Numbered from the stretch's first letter, positions 10,177 through 20,660 are shown. The stretch: DNA of 64,000 nt from Phormidium tenue FACHB-1050 (GCF_014696925.1 NZ_JACJQY010000018.1:1-64000), one strand, 5' to 3'. Translations and numbers: made by a program. Notes: generated by a model not told the origin, from the sequence alone.

Positions 10177-10784
10177 AGGGTAATTAGCTCGTATATGTTT
10201 TGTACATCCCGGATTATCTTAATCAATCAAATAAAAATCAGAAGTTTTAGACTCCTAAAGTATATATTTGTAATTAAGTCAATCAAAATATATCAGTAAC
10301 ACTACAAATATTTTTTAGCATAATAATTTATTTATATTTTGCTAAATCCCCAATCCAAATCCCTGTAGAGCGTCATTTTTTATTTTTTTATTAATCAGAA
10401 TTCTCACTAAAAACCTTTTCCAAACTGGATTAAGGGATATTTCCTTAGAGATTACAACATCCAGAAGTTTATATTTCAACAATTTCCAAGTACACACAAA
10501 AAGTTTAAATCTTACATCTCAATATAGGATCAATCCATAAATTATCCCATACTTTGCTTTCTTCGATATAAGCTCTAATGCTGTCATGCAGCTTGTATTT
10601 CCACCAATTTGTATAAGTCAGATTCAAGTTCTAACTTAATACTAGATTGATTTTTCAATTTTTGTACTAATTACTCTAGTTTTTTGTAACGAATTAAAAC
10701 GTTCTAAAACATCTTATACAAATCAATCAATTTTTTATACATTATTTCCACTATCAAAATGTGAAAATTAAAATATAGCAATCC

Positions 10785-10870
10785 TAAAACGAGTTGTGGG
10801 AAACAGAATCTTAATAACAAGGGACTTAAGCCCCTTGCCCTTCTCACAAATGAAACAGGATTGCTATATC
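10785..10870. mobile_element. Short MITE-like element with TATAGCAATCCT ends
   Basis: Left atatagcaatcctaaaacgagttgtggga; reverse complement of right end atatagcaatcctgtttcatttgtgaga. Confidence 0.65.
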
Positions 10871-10946
10871 AAAATATTAACTAGCTACAATCAGAGCCTA
10901 TTTTGATCAGTCTTACCACCTTCTACCTCACCCTTGTATGGAATAC

Positions 10947-11103
10947 TGTATACACACAAGTTGTCAGCTATATCGTGAGTTACTAATGATCTCCATCAAT
11001 CCCCCTTAAAAAGGGGGAAGAAGAAAATTAATTCTCCCCCCTTTTTAAGGGGGGCTGGGGGGGATCTAACCCTCAAACGTAGACAAAGCATTGTATGTAC
11101 ATG
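10947..11103. mobile_element. MITE-like element, family 1, copy B
   Basis: Same layout as 6282..6437: tgtatacacacaagttgtcagct...cgtgagttactaatgat + core + ggatctaaccctcaaacgtagacaaag. Confidence 0.65.
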
Positions 11104-11125
11104 GAAGTTTAAATCTCTTAGAGCT

Positions 11126-11275
11126 TTTAAGAAATCATTTAAGAATTACTTTCTGCGGTCAAAAGCTCCAAGAGATCCCCCTCAATCCCCCTTAAAAAGG
11201 GGGAAGAAGAAAATCCTCCCCCCTTTTTAAGGGGGGCTGGGGGGGATCTAGACAATTCTTAAATGGTTTCTTAAA
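11126..11275. mobile_element. MITE-like element: same palindromic core within different terminal inverted repeats
   Basis: tttaagaaatcatttaagaatt / aattcttaaatggtttcttaaa inverted, 20/22 match, around gatccccctcaatcccccttaaaaaggg... core. Confidence 0.65.
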
Positions 11276-11399
11276 TGAGTTTTAAGGAAGAGTTAGAGGC
11301 TGGTAAAATTGAAGTTTATACTAGATTCAAGACTTCCCAAACACACTCTCGCTGAATGTCACTCAAAAGCCATAACCTTTCATCAGTAGGAAGAACCAT

Positions 11400-12320
11400 A
11401 TGGATAACGAAATCCCCGTAGAAATAAAGACATTAGAACATTCAGAAAGTATTGAAGAAATCCCCCTTAAACTTGTTCTTGATCAAATTCTTGATCAAAG
11501 TGAAGAAATTAAAGAAAATGTCAAAAAAGTTGTTGATCAAATAAGTTCAGTAAATGCCATTTTTAAGCAGGACAAAAAAATTTATTTCCCCTATCCAACT
11601 ATCGAACAAGCGATCGCTCAGAATGAAGAAGCTGAACGGAGGATAAACAAAGCTGTAGGAGATCTACATCAAGTTAACACTGAACTAGCTAAGCAGGTTG
11701 CAGAAAGAATTGATATCGAATCTGAATTAAAACAGACAAAGAGTGAGCTAGTAAATATACGGGCGGATTTATCAAAATCCCAATTAAAAGAGAAAGATGC
11801 ACTATATATCGCCCTGCATGACCCACTAACGGGACTACCAAACCGCTTGCTGTTAGAACAACGTCTTGATCATGGATTAGCCCAATCCAGAAGATATGGT
11901 CAGAAACTAGCGGTGATGTTCATCGACCTAGACAAATTTAAGAACATCAATGATTCCTATGGTCATGATATTGGCGATAAGCTGCTGATCACTGTCGCAA
12001 GGCGTTTACAAGATGCTGTGCGAGGTGAAGATATGGTCAGTCGCTGGGGAGGTGATGAATTTATATGTCTCCTTATGAATATAAAACACGAATCTGATGC
12101 GGTTAACTTTGCCACTAAGATGGTTGAGGAGATTTCTCAAGAATGTGATTTAGATGGCACTGTGGTTTCTATAAGTGCCACGATTGGAATTGCGATATGT
12201 CCTAAAGATGGAGAAACGGCTGAGATCCTATTTAGACAAGTGGATCGAGCTATGTATAGATCAAAAGGGACAGATCAAAGAATTATGCTATTTGATGAAT
12301 CTATTTTAGAGCCTCTTTAA
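11400..12320 (+). CDS. GGDEF diguanylate cyclase, soluble
   Basis: RWGGDEF active site; RGED I-site upstream; no recognised sensor domain, coiled-coil-like N-terminus. Confidence 0.9.
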   Translation: MDNEIPVEIKTLEHSESIEEIPLKLVLDQILDQSEEIKENVKKVVDQISSVNAIFKQDKKIYFPYPTIEQAIAQNEEAERRINKAVGDLHQVNTELAKQVAERIDIESELKQTKSELVNIRADLSKSQLKEKDALYIALHDPLTGLPNRLLLEQRLDHGLAQSRRYGQKLAVMFIDLDKFKNINDSYGHDIGDKLLITVARRLQDAVRGEDMVSRWGGDEFICLLMNIKHESDAVNFATKMVEEISQECDLDGTVVSISATIGIAICPKDGETAEILFRQVDRAMYRSKGTDQRIMLFDESILEPL

Positions 12321-12551
12321 TTGCTGATGTTACGTGGAATAAAGATTGCCCTCACACCCCAGCCCCCTCTCCCAGAGAGGAGAGGGGGAGCAAAATCCAG
12401 AAAATCTTTTTCCCCTCGCCCTTTGGGAGAGGGGCTAGGGGTGAGGGGCTTAGAAGCATAACAGGGCAACCACGGGGGGATTGCCCCTACCTGCAAATTT
12501 TTAGATCTTGTAGTGGCTGCGCCACAGGGCAAGCCCTAGACTCACGCCATC

Positions 12552-13859
12552 TCAAGCATTCTCATGGACAAATAGTAAAGGGATAACTGCAACTAAACGG
12601 AGAATTGCAGAAAGAACAAACACAACTACAAAGCCTTCGTAATGAGCATATTGAGCTAAAGCCCCGCCTAATGTCGTGCCTAAGGCACTGCTGACACCTG
12701 CGATCGCAGAGACCATCGCAAAGAAAGCAGCATGATGTTGGATAGGTGCGATGCCAATCTGGATATTGTTACTTCCTAAATCAATCGCTGCCCAAGTCCC
12801 TCCTAAAAAGAGATGAAAAATACTCAGATATAGCCATAATTTATCTTGCACTGCGGACATCCCAGTCAGCAACCAAAATAGCGGCGTAATCGCGATCGCC
12901 ATACCCACAAATATTAATAAAGGACGATTGCCAAAGCGATCGCTTAACCTTCCCCATACCAATAGCATCAACATATTTGCGCCACTGGATAGGCTACTAA
13001 ATAGAGTTACCCAAGTAATATCAACTCTCAGATTATCTAACATGTAGAGATTAAAAAAGGGAGTACTAAGATTCACCGCAAATCCCCAAAGCGCAACATA
13101 CAACAGAAAAATAATCAGGTTGCGATCTCGAAAGGGAGAGATGAGATTCTTAAAGATATCTATGGGACTATGTTCTTGTTCTGTGGCTTTTTTAGCTTGA
13201 TATTCTTGGGGATTAATATCGATCATAAAGTGTTGACAAGTCAAACTCGCCACCCCTGCCAAAATACCCACACTCAGCACCAGCCCATAACCACTAATGC
13301 TTCCGCCCTGCCAATTGGAAACTATCAAACTAGCGATCGGCAAACAGAGTAATCCTGTCACATTACTCACAATACTTCGCACACTATAGTATCGACCTCG
13401 TAATTTCTTAGGAACTAGGGCTGCTAACCAACTCATCCAAGAGGCGCTGCCCATCGCCGCTAAAATATTGGAAGTGATCACTAAGGTTAATGTCAAATAG
13501 ACTAAGTTTTGAGAATGATGAGTATTTGTCCCCCTGAGAATAATACCAATCAGTAGAACTAACCAAATCAACCTTGCGGGTAAAAAAGTCCAGATCCCAT
13601 AGTCATGACGACTACGCGAACGATTAGATAATAAGGCTCCTAAAGGCTGTAAGAGATTAGCTAACATCGGTAGAGAAGATACAGTACCAATCTCAAATGG
13701 ACTTGCACCTAAATCTATTAAAAAGCTACTCAATAAAACGCCGCCAGTAATATTACTAAAAACTGTTGATAAACTACCATCAATACTCGATGCCCGTAAA
13801 CTATTACGAACGGATATCTTAAGTTTTTTTGTTTCTACAGCATAGGTTTCAACAATCAA
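12552..13859 (-). CDS. MFS transporter
   Basis: 435 aa, many TM segments, GRLSDRFGNRPLL MFS loop motif. Confidence 0.85.
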   Translation of the reverse strand: MIVETYAVETKKLKISVRNSLRASSIDGSLSTVFSNITGGVLLSSFLIDLGASPFEIGTVSSLPMLANLLQPLGALLSNRSRSRHDYGIWTFLPARLIWLVLLIGIILRGTNTHHSQNLVYLTLTLVITSNILAAMGSASWMSWLAALVPKKLRGRYYSVRSIVSNVTGLLCLPIASLIVSNWQGGSISGYGLVLSVGILAGVASLTCQHFMIDINPQEYQAKKATEQEHSPIDIFKNLISPFRDRNLIIFLLYVALWGFAVNLSTPFFNLYMLDNLRVDITWVTLFSSLSSGANMLMLLVWGRLSDRFGNRPLLIFVGMAIAITPLFWLLTGMSAVQDKLWLYLSIFHLFLGGTWAAIDLGSNNIQIGIAPIQHHAAFFAMVSAIAGVSSALGTTLGGALAQYAHYEGFVVVFVLSAILRLVAVIPLLFVHENA

Positions 13860-13904
13860 AATAAACCTATATATTTTATGTAATTCACAACAATAATGCG
13901 CTTA

Positions 13905-13990
13905 CTATAGCAATCCTAAATAGGTTGTGAGAGTGCGTGCAATCTCACAACACTCAAAATCTTACAACTCATTTAGGAGCGCTATATATT
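13905..13990. mobile_element. Short MITE-like element with TATAGCAATCCTAAAT ends
   Basis: tatagcaatcctaaataggttgt ... acaactcatttaggagcgctata. Confidence 0.6.
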
Positions 13991-14248
13991 GCTTTTCAAG
14001 CAAGCGAGTTATAAAGGTTTATTTCCCCACCTTCGGCGAGGAAACAAACCCGTACTTCACTAGAATGATAAACACTATATGGCAATATAAGTTGCCGAAT
14101 TCTATTATTTTTATTGTAAATATTTGTAGGCAAATAGAACAAATCACACAACTTATACACTAATCAAACACGATCTCAACCAATATTGTGTGAAAGTGCA
14201 TATCTAGCTATAACACACTATTTATACTCAAAAATTAACAGGCTAAAA

Positions 14249-14665
14249 ATGAACGTCAATCAGCGTGATGAAAATAATATAGAGCGGCGGAAAGACTTAC
14301 GACAGGATGAAGAAACTTTTCGACTGCGACAAGAAGAATCGCGGTTAGGATCTGCTCAGCGAAGTAACACCTATTTCTGGATAATTAATAGTATTTACTG
14401 GCTAGGAGGAATCTTAGAAATATTGCTCGTACTAAGATTTGTACTACGCCTATTTGGAGCAAATCCCCAAAATGAATTTGCCCGACTAATCAATAATCTA
14501 TCCGCACCATTTATTGCTCCATTTTCCACTTTGTTTATTAGTCCCACTTCCGAAGGAGGTGCAAATATCTTTGATGTGAATATTGTGATTGCAATTATTG
14601 CCTATGCACTCTTGAGTTATCTTTTGGTGTCTCTAGTAAGGTTCATTTTTTATAACAGAGTATAA
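14249..14665 (+). CDS. YggT-family membrane protein
   Basis: LEILLVLRFVLRLFGANPQNEFARLINNLSAPFIAPFSTLF is YggT-like; start at ATG 14249 rather than 14186. Confidence 0.75.
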   Translation: MNVNQRDENNIERRKDLRQDEETFRLRQEESRLGSAQRSNTYFWIINSIYWLGGILEILLVLRFVLRLFGANPQNEFARLINNLSAPFIAPFSTLFISPTSEGGANIFDVNIVIAIIAYALLSYLLVSLVRFIFYNRV

Positions 14666-14798
14666 TCAACTACAGCGCTTTGCGCTTAATTAAATCCAGA
14701 GAAGTTTTTGGAAGCGTTGTGGAGTGCCGCTTCCAAAAACTTCTCTGTACTACTCAAAGCCTCAAAAGGCTGTAAAGGGATAATACAAGGAGACTAAA

Positions 14799-15572
14799 TT
14801 GCTAGATCACTCATTTGGTTTCTATGTTATGGCACTTTTTGGGATTATCCTTATCAGATATTTTCTAGTGGCGGGGGGGATGTACTTATTCTTTTATTCA
14901 CCATCTCGTCAACCATTATTAGAAAAAAATCTACGCCAGAATCCTTCTTGGGAATTAATTAAAAGTGATATTAAACTTTCGGTGCTGTCGACGGTAGTAT
15001 TTGCGATCGCCTCAGCCTTTATCTTGTCAGCTTATAATTGGGGGCTTACACGCATATATAGCGATCCACACCAGTATGGGCTTTGGTATTTAGGTGTGAG
15101 TTATGTCCTAGTTTTGATTCTTCAGGATACCTATTTTTACTTTACACATCAACTGTTTCATCATCCATCACTGTTTTCATGGGCACACCAAGGACACCAT
15201 CGATCGCGCTATCCGACACCTTGGACTTCATTTGCCTTTGATCCACTAGAGGCGATCGTTAGTTCACTCTTTTTGATCACGATTGTTTTTATCCTGCCAT
15301 TACATTTCATCACCTTGATCGCCGTACTAACTACGATGACAATTTGGGCAGTATTAAACCATTTAGGAACTGATCGACTCCCTCTGTCCTTTCCCCACCA
15401 TTGGCTAGGTAAGTGGTTTATTGGTCCTGAGCACCATTCTCTTCATCATCTCAAGTACAATCTACACTACGGGCTTTACTTCACATTCTGGGATAAGTTA
15501 CTCAAAACTGAAGATCCCAAATTTGTAAAGAAGTTGAATGAGCAGCGAACGGGGGAAGTTGAACATATATAG
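14799..15572 (+). CDS. Sterol desaturase / fatty-acid hydroxylase superfamily
   Basis: His clusters HQLFHH, HQGHHRSRYP, PEHHSLHH; TTG start with AAGGAGAC RBS. Confidence 0.85.
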   Translation: MLDHSFGFYVMALFGIILIRYFLVAGGMYLFFYSPSRQPLLEKNLRQNPSWELIKSDIKLSVLSTVVFAIASAFILSAYNWGLTRIYSDPHQYGLWYLGVSYVLVLILQDTYFYFTHQLFHHPSLFSWAHQGHHRSRYPTPWTSFAFDPLEAIVSSLFLITIVFILPLHFITLIAVLTTMTIWAVLNHLGTDRLPLSFPHHWLGKWFIGPEHHSLHHLKYNLHYGLYFTFWDKLLKTEDPKFVKKLNEQRTGEVEHI

Positions 15573-15788
15573 CAAACCAGCAAAAAAGCAAAGTAAGGGC
15601 AATTCATGAATTGCCCTTACTTTGCTTTTTTTGCTTAAGTCCAAAGATTATGATTTGTATCTTATTCAATCAATTTAATCAATTCATTCAAAAACTCAAA
15701 TATCTGTTTGTCATAGTAATGACATAAGTTCAGAGTTGTGGATGCAACTTTGAACAACAGTTCTCAAGTTTAATTAGGAGCATACATC

Positions 15789-15971
15789 ATGAGTTTGGAA
15801 AATAGAGCTAAGGCAACTGCCAAAAACGTCGAAGGCAAAATCCAAGAATCTGTAGGCGATCTAACTGGTGATACCAAGGATCAATTGGAAGGCAAGTCAA
15901 AACAAGCTGAGGCAAAAGTTCGTCATGCCGCTGAAGATGTTAAAGATAATGTCAAAAAAGCGATTGACTAA
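15789..15971 (+). CDS. CsbD-family stress protein
   Basis: 60 aa NRAKATAKNVEGKIQESVGDLTGDTKDQLEGKSKQAEAKVRHA. Confidence 0.9.
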   Translation: MSLENRAKATAKNVEGKIQESVGDLTGDTKDQLEGKSKQAEAKVRHAAEDVKDNVKKAID

Positions 15972-16228
15972 TATTTTTATTGCAGAGGCAATTCACAAAT
16001 TGCCTCTGCAAAAGCTGCTCTCATGACTTCTTTGAATTACTAATATTTTAAGTTGTCAAAGTCTGCTTAAAGCACAAAATGGTTAGTTCATTTTGTGCTT
16101 TAAGCAGACTTACTGGATTTAGTTTTTCGCTTACAACTTGTCATCACACTTTTGTAAGCGAAGCCCTTTAAACCTCTACAGACTTCTATCTGACTTGAAG
16201 AAAACCATAAATCAAGGGCGATACTTAG

Positions 16229-16624
16229 ATGAGCAAAGCAGGGTTATGGATTGACTATAGAAAAGCGATAATTGTATCCGTTATGGAGACAAGGGAAGAG
16301 ATCAAAAAAGTAGTACCAGAATCTGAGAAATGCCATCGACCATTTATAAATTCATCTTTTAAAAGTAGTTCTCGATCGCTTCAAAAGCCAGAAGAACATC
16401 TTATCCAAAGCATTTTTCAGGAACAACTAAACACTTACTATGATGAAATCATTGCAAGTGTTCGTGATGCTAACTCTATCTTGATATTTGGGTCAAATAC
16501 TGCCAAGGATAAACTGAGAGAGCGCCTTGAAATGAATAAAATGGGCGATCGCATCATCAGTATTGAAACATCTGAACAGCTCTCAGAGCGACAAATTTCG
16601 GCAAAAATCTTACAGCAAGTTTAA
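16229..16624 (+). CDS. Hypothetical protein, possible baeRF/eRF1-like fold
   Basis: GLWIDYRKAIIVSV... and ANSILIFGSNTAKDKLRERLEM; fold suggestion is weak. Confidence 0.5.
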   Translation: MSKAGLWIDYRKAIIVSVMETREEIKKVVPESEKCHRPFINSSFKSSSRSLQKPEEHLIQSIFQEQLNTYYDEIIASVRDANSILIFGSNTAKDKLRERLEMNKMGDRIISIETSEQLSERQISAKILQQV

Positions 16625-16655
16625 CCACTTGATATTTTAAATCAACGAGAAATAC

Positions 16656-16808
16656 ATGCTAAATCTAATCTGGACTGGTGTTGGTGTACTCATTATTTTG
16701 TGGATATTAGGTTTCTCAATTAACATTGGTAGCGGCTTAATCCACATACTTTTAGTTCTTGCCGTGATCGGCATTGTCTACAACCTATTTGTAGGACGAA
16801 GTGCATAA
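16656..16808 (+). CDS. lmo0937/DUF5670-like 50-aa membrane protein (not in supplied ORF track)
   Basis: Own translation: MLNLIWTGVGVLIILWILGFSINIGSGLIHILLVLAVIGIVYNLFVGRSA*; 51 codons in frame. Confidence 0.75.
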   Translation: MLNLIWTGVGVLIILWILGFSINIGSGLIHILLVLAVIGIVYNLFVGRSA

Positions 16809-16924
16809 TATAGCAATGTAAGTTTTGCTTAGGACATAAAACCCAAAAGATGAGGGGCGGCGCGAAGCGCCGCCCCTCATCTTTTGGGTTTTGATTTGTC
16901 CTAGCTATCTCTTGCATTGCTCTA
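16809..16924. mobile_element. Nested palindromic MITE-like element
   Basis: tagcaatgtaag...cttgcattgctcta ends; inner ggacataaaacccaaaagatgaggggcggcgc-gaa-gcgccgcccctcatcttttgggttttgatttgtcc. Confidence 0.65.
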
Positions 16925-16963
16925 GTAGGGGCAATTCATGAATTGCCCCTACTACATTTCCTA

Positions 16964-17004
16964 ATAAATAGAAGTGTGGCGCAAAGCGCCACACTTCTAT
17001 TTAT
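16964..17004. terminator. Palindrome overlapping 3' end of the debranching-enzyme-like gene
   Basis: ataaatagaagtgtggcgc-aaa-gcgccacacttctatttat. Confidence 0.7.
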
Positions 17005-19274
17005 GCCTCAATAATGACGCGGACATTGCCGCGTTTTTTATTGACACGACAGGCGGTAGTATCACCAGAACGCTCAAACTCTAGATCGAGTAATGTTTGC
17101 CCAATTCGCAAGTTTTGAATCGATAGGCGATTAATAGAATTAAGTAAACATGGATCGAGAATCCTCAGTTGATTATTAGGCGCATCGGGAACAAAATTAA
17201 TCATGATTCCAATTAATTGGAAAATGCTTCCCGTTGACCAAGCTTGTGGTGAACAGGCGACAGGATACTGCACAGGAAAACTAAAACCATCATGCGCGTA
17301 GCCACACAATAGCTCAGGCGGACGGTGATAGGGCTGAGAAATCGTCATATCGATTAAGCCTTGCGCGATTCGCAATGACTGTTTGACAAGACTATGCGAT
17401 CGCATCCCGATCGCGATCAGACTATTATCATGGGGCCAAACGGAACCAATGTGATATCCCATCGGATTGTAGGCAGGTGAAAGACTGCTCAAAGTCCGAA
17501 TTCCCCAACCATTAAACATATCAGGAGCATTTAAACGGGCGGCTACACTAATCGCTTTTTCATAATCAAAAATACCTAAATTCAAGCAATGCCCAGCATT
17601 AGAAGCAACACTATCCACCTGCTTACCTGCTCCATCTAAAGCGATCGCGCAATAGTCTTGATCAGGCATCCAAAAATCTTGATTGAATCGTGATTTTAAA
17701 TCCTTCGCCTGCGAACGCCAAAGTTCCGCCAGATCGAACAAATGTCTTTTTTCGGCTAACTCACTCATGCGGATTTTGGCGGCGTAGACATAGCCCTGCA
17801 CTTCACATAAAGCGATCGCTCCCTCAGCAATTTCTCCTTTACTATTGACGATGCAATTTTCCGAGTCTTTCCAGCCCTGATTGAGCAAACCTTTGTCCGA
17901 AGAACGATGATAACGGAGATAGCCCGTTTCTTGACAGTTGCGATCGATCCACGCCATCGCCGAGAGCGCGTTCGGCCATAGATTCTCTAAGGTGGGCTGA
18001 TCCGCAGTCCATGCATAATATTCAGCATAGAGCATTAACCAGAGAGGAGTTGCATCCACAGTTCCGTAATAGGGAGTATGGGGAACTTCCCCACAACGAG
18101 CCATCTCTCCTAGCCTGATTTCATGGAGGATTTTCCCCTTTTGTTCATCTTGCCATTCGTTATCGACTTTGCCTTGAAAGTAAGCCAAGAGAGAAAGCGT
18201 ATCACGAGCGATCGTGGGATCTAAAACCAAGGTTTGCGAAGCAGAAATGATCGAGTCTCTACCAAATAAAGTCGAAAACCAAGGCACTCCTGCTGAGAGG
18301 AAGTTATGCTTTTCCGATGTCTGTCTGAGCAAATAAACATCCTGCACAGCGCGATCGATCACATGATTCAGGGATTTATTATCCGTCTGAATTTTAGTAA
18401 TTTGCTCAGTCCAGAGTTTCTCCTCTAATAACTCCTCAGTTTTTGCCTGTGTAAAGGTTTCAGGGACACTGACTATCGAGGTCGGACAATTATTTGTAAA
18501 CAAATGAATCCGATAGCCGATTGTTCGCGATTCATGGGCGGCTAAGTCTAAATGCCAGATGGCAGTATAGCCCTGAATTTCTTGGGGCTGAAAATAGTCA
18601 AATTGAATTCGTGATTCCATCAAAGAACCATCAATTCCTTCATAGGCAAGCACAATTTCTTTGGGTAATATTTCCGCAGATTTCTGATCTTGATTGGGTA
18701 GATAGCGGAGAAAATTGCCCCTTTTTTCGCGCTTAGCCCCCCGCACTTCAAACAAGTCTAGAAAATCAGCATCTAAGCTCAAACTGAGCGTAAAGCTTAC
18801 GGGATGAGTATTGTAGTTTGTTACTTGTGTCTGCTCAAAAAAACCACCTTTAATCACAATTTCCCGATGAATATCAATGGTTTCAGTCTTAATTTGACCA
18901 CCCTTGCCATTCTCAATTTCGGGGTTTGCACATAAAACTGTCATTGCAAAGCCTTTACGCGCCGTACTACTAAAGGAAATAGGCGATCGCCCATTAATTT
19001 GTAACTCTAAGCGACTGAGAAATCTAGTGTCACGGCAAAACAATCCCATACTGTCTTCGATACCACCAAGGCGACAGCTAAGGTCAGAGATATTGCCTAA
19101 GGTATCCGTAATCAAGAATAAATCGTCATCTTTTAAGGTCAAGGTAGCGATCGGATGTTCACCAATGACACAAATCCAAGGAGAAATCAAACTTCTATCA
19201 ATAGGAATATATGTCCTTCCTCCGACTTCAATTGTTGCAGATTCAGTGATTGCTAGGGGAGTGGTGTCGGGCAT
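17001..19274 (-). CDS. Amylo-alpha-1,6-glucosidase / glycogen-debranching-type protein
   Basis: 757 aa; GVPWFSTLFGRDSIISASQTL, YYGTVDATPLWLMLYAEYYAWT, GWGIRTLSSLSPAYNPMGYHIGSVWPHDNSLIA. Confidence 0.88.
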   Translation of the reverse strand: MPDTTPLAITESATIEVGGRTYIPIDRSLISPWICVIGEHPIATLTLKDDDLFLITDTLGNISDLSCRLGGIEDSMGLFCRDTRFLSRLELQINGRSPISFSSTARKGFAMTVLCANPEIENGKGGQIKTETIDIHREIVIKGGFFEQTQVTNYNTHPVSFTLSLSLDADFLDLFEVRGAKREKRGNFLRYLPNQDQKSAEILPKEIVLAYEGIDGSLMESRIQFDYFQPQEIQGYTAIWHLDLAAHESRTIGYRIHLFTNNCPTSIVSVPETFTQAKTEELLEEKLWTEQITKIQTDNKSLNHVIDRAVQDVYLLRQTSEKHNFLSAGVPWFSTLFGRDSIISASQTLVLDPTIARDTLSLLAYFQGKVDNEWQDEQKGKILHEIRLGEMARCGEVPHTPYYGTVDATPLWLMLYAEYYAWTADQPTLENLWPNALSAMAWIDRNCQETGYLRYHRSSDKGLLNQGWKDSENCIVNSKGEIAEGAIALCEVQGYVYAAKIRMSELAEKRHLFDLAELWRSQAKDLKSRFNQDFWMPDQDYCAIALDGAGKQVDSVASNAGHCLNLGIFDYEKAISVAARLNAPDMFNGWGIRTLSSLSPAYNPMGYHIGSVWPHDNSLIAIGMRSHSLVKQSLRIAQGLIDMTISQPYHRPPELLCGYAHDGFSFPVQYPVACSPQAWSTGSIFQLIGIMINFVPDAPNNQLRILDPCLLNSINRLSIQNLRIGQTLLDLEFERSGDTTACRVNKKRGNVRVIIEA

Positions 19275-19343
19275 TTTATTATTGATATTGTGTTAATTAA
19301 TTGAGGATTACTTACCGCCCATGTAGTGGACGGTACGATTCGA

Positions 19344-19967
19344 TTATCTTAGTGATAACCAATGAGAGATGCTAGGTAAGCAATACAAAGGCTTACTAGC
19401 ACAATAAGAACGAGATACTTTTTGATAGTAAAAATTGATTGCATCAGGATTAATTGGAGCAATATATTTTAAATTCGCCCTCACATAACACACTCCTAAG
19501 TCATCGAAAGTCAGGGGCTTTACAGGATATGCTAACTCCTCTCTTGTGCCGATTACCCGCAACCAAGGAAAGCCACTACTGTCTAAAATGATCGCATCAT
19601 CAGCATCAGTATGGGGATTGGGAACTCTCCCTTTTGCAGTTTTGTTAAAAACAGCCGTAAGAATAGAGCCTCTTGGAATGCGGGATCGGATCTCTCCATT
19701 TGGGCTGTACCGACAATTTATAGTTCCACCATTTCTTTCTGATTCTACGGACTCAATTACTAGCCACTTTGGGACAGCATAAAAGCCACGATTTCCTTGT
19801 AAAAATATACTGCTAAAGTCACCGCTAAGATTAGGTTTGGGGACATCCGCAGCTTGCGCGATCGCCTTATCCTCAAAAACAAGTAAAGAAAAAATAATTG
19901 CTACTAACAAAATTGGCAATTTATCCAAATTTAGTCTTCTACTTCTCCTTTTTTTATTCATGAACAT
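19344..19967 (-). CDS. Secreted hypothetical protein
   Basis: Signal-peptide-like N-terminus LLVAIIFSLLVFEDKAIAQA; no family recognised. Confidence 0.55.
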   Translation of the reverse strand: MFMNKKRRSRRLNLDKLPILLVAIIFSLLVFEDKAIAQAADVPKPNLSGDFSSIFLQGNRGFYAVPKWLVIESVESERNGGTINCRYSPNGEIRSRIPRGSILTAVFNKTAKGRVPNPHTDADDAIILDSSGFPWLRVIGTREELAYPVKPLTFDDLGVCYVRANLKYIAPINPDAINFYYQKVSRSYCASKPLYCLPSISHWLSLR

Positions 19968-20442
19968 TGGCACGACTCCTATATTGCAAATAGATAAAAT
20001 CAACAATCATTAGAAATGCAGGAGCAGCAAGCCATAACCAAAAACCAATTAATAATTTAGTTAATAAAATTTGACTATCAGGACTACTCCCATTTGGCAA
20101 AGCAAACCAATATGCGGATATTGTTCCGATAAAACCAACAACAATTGCAGCAAGGGCGGTGAATTTAGAAAGCTGGTATTTCTTCTTTACAAAAGATACA
20201 CAGGAGAACCAATAAAGTGGATTGGCAAGCCAGCCGATCGCAGGTATTTGGAGAAATAATAATCCAAGTATGCCCCAAGCAGTTACTTCAATTCCTCTCA
20301 TATCAACTATGATACCTGAATGAATTGTCTTATAGTTGATGATCTCAAAAGCAAGAGAAGGGAACACAAGTCCCATGATATAGAGCCATAAGGATATTCC
20401 TAATAAAAATAAACGGCGATCAAAGAAAGATACTTTTTTCAT
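19954..20442 (-). CDS. Multi-TM hypothetical membrane protein, overlapping next gene
   Basis: 162 aa, about 4 hydrophobic segments; 3' end overlaps the 19967 start. Confidence 0.6.
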   Translation of the reverse strand: MKKVSFFDRRLFLLGISLWLYIMGLVFPSLAFEIINYKTIHSGIIVDMRGIEVTAWGILGLLFLQIPAIGWLANPLYWFSCVSFVKKKYQLSKFTALAAIVVGFIGTISAYWFALPNGSSPDSQILLTKLLIGFWLWLAAPAFLMIVDFIYLQYRSRANVHE

Positions 20443-20660
20443 GGAGTGTTACCTATAGAAGTTAGGACTTACGCAGTAGCAATGCATTCAAGTACGGACT
20501 AATACCAAGGTAGAAAATGGCGTAACCATTTTCTACCTTGAAAACCCGTTGAAACGGGTTAATTTAAACTAGTCTGTAGTCCACTTCAGTGGACTTGAGC
20601 TTTTAGCCAAGAACTTGAGTTCTTGGTTTATTTGCTTATTGTTTTAAAAGAGGAAAGCAT

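Noticed and set aside
12317-12532. 71-aa minus-strand ORF (PLTPSPSPKGRGEKDF...)
   Set aside because: Translation of a common cyanobacterial intergenic repeat (ccctctcccagagagg.../ttgggagagggg).
13927-14163. 78-aa plus-strand ORF
   Set aside because: Starts inside a TATAGCAATCC MITE-like element; no RBS or domain support.
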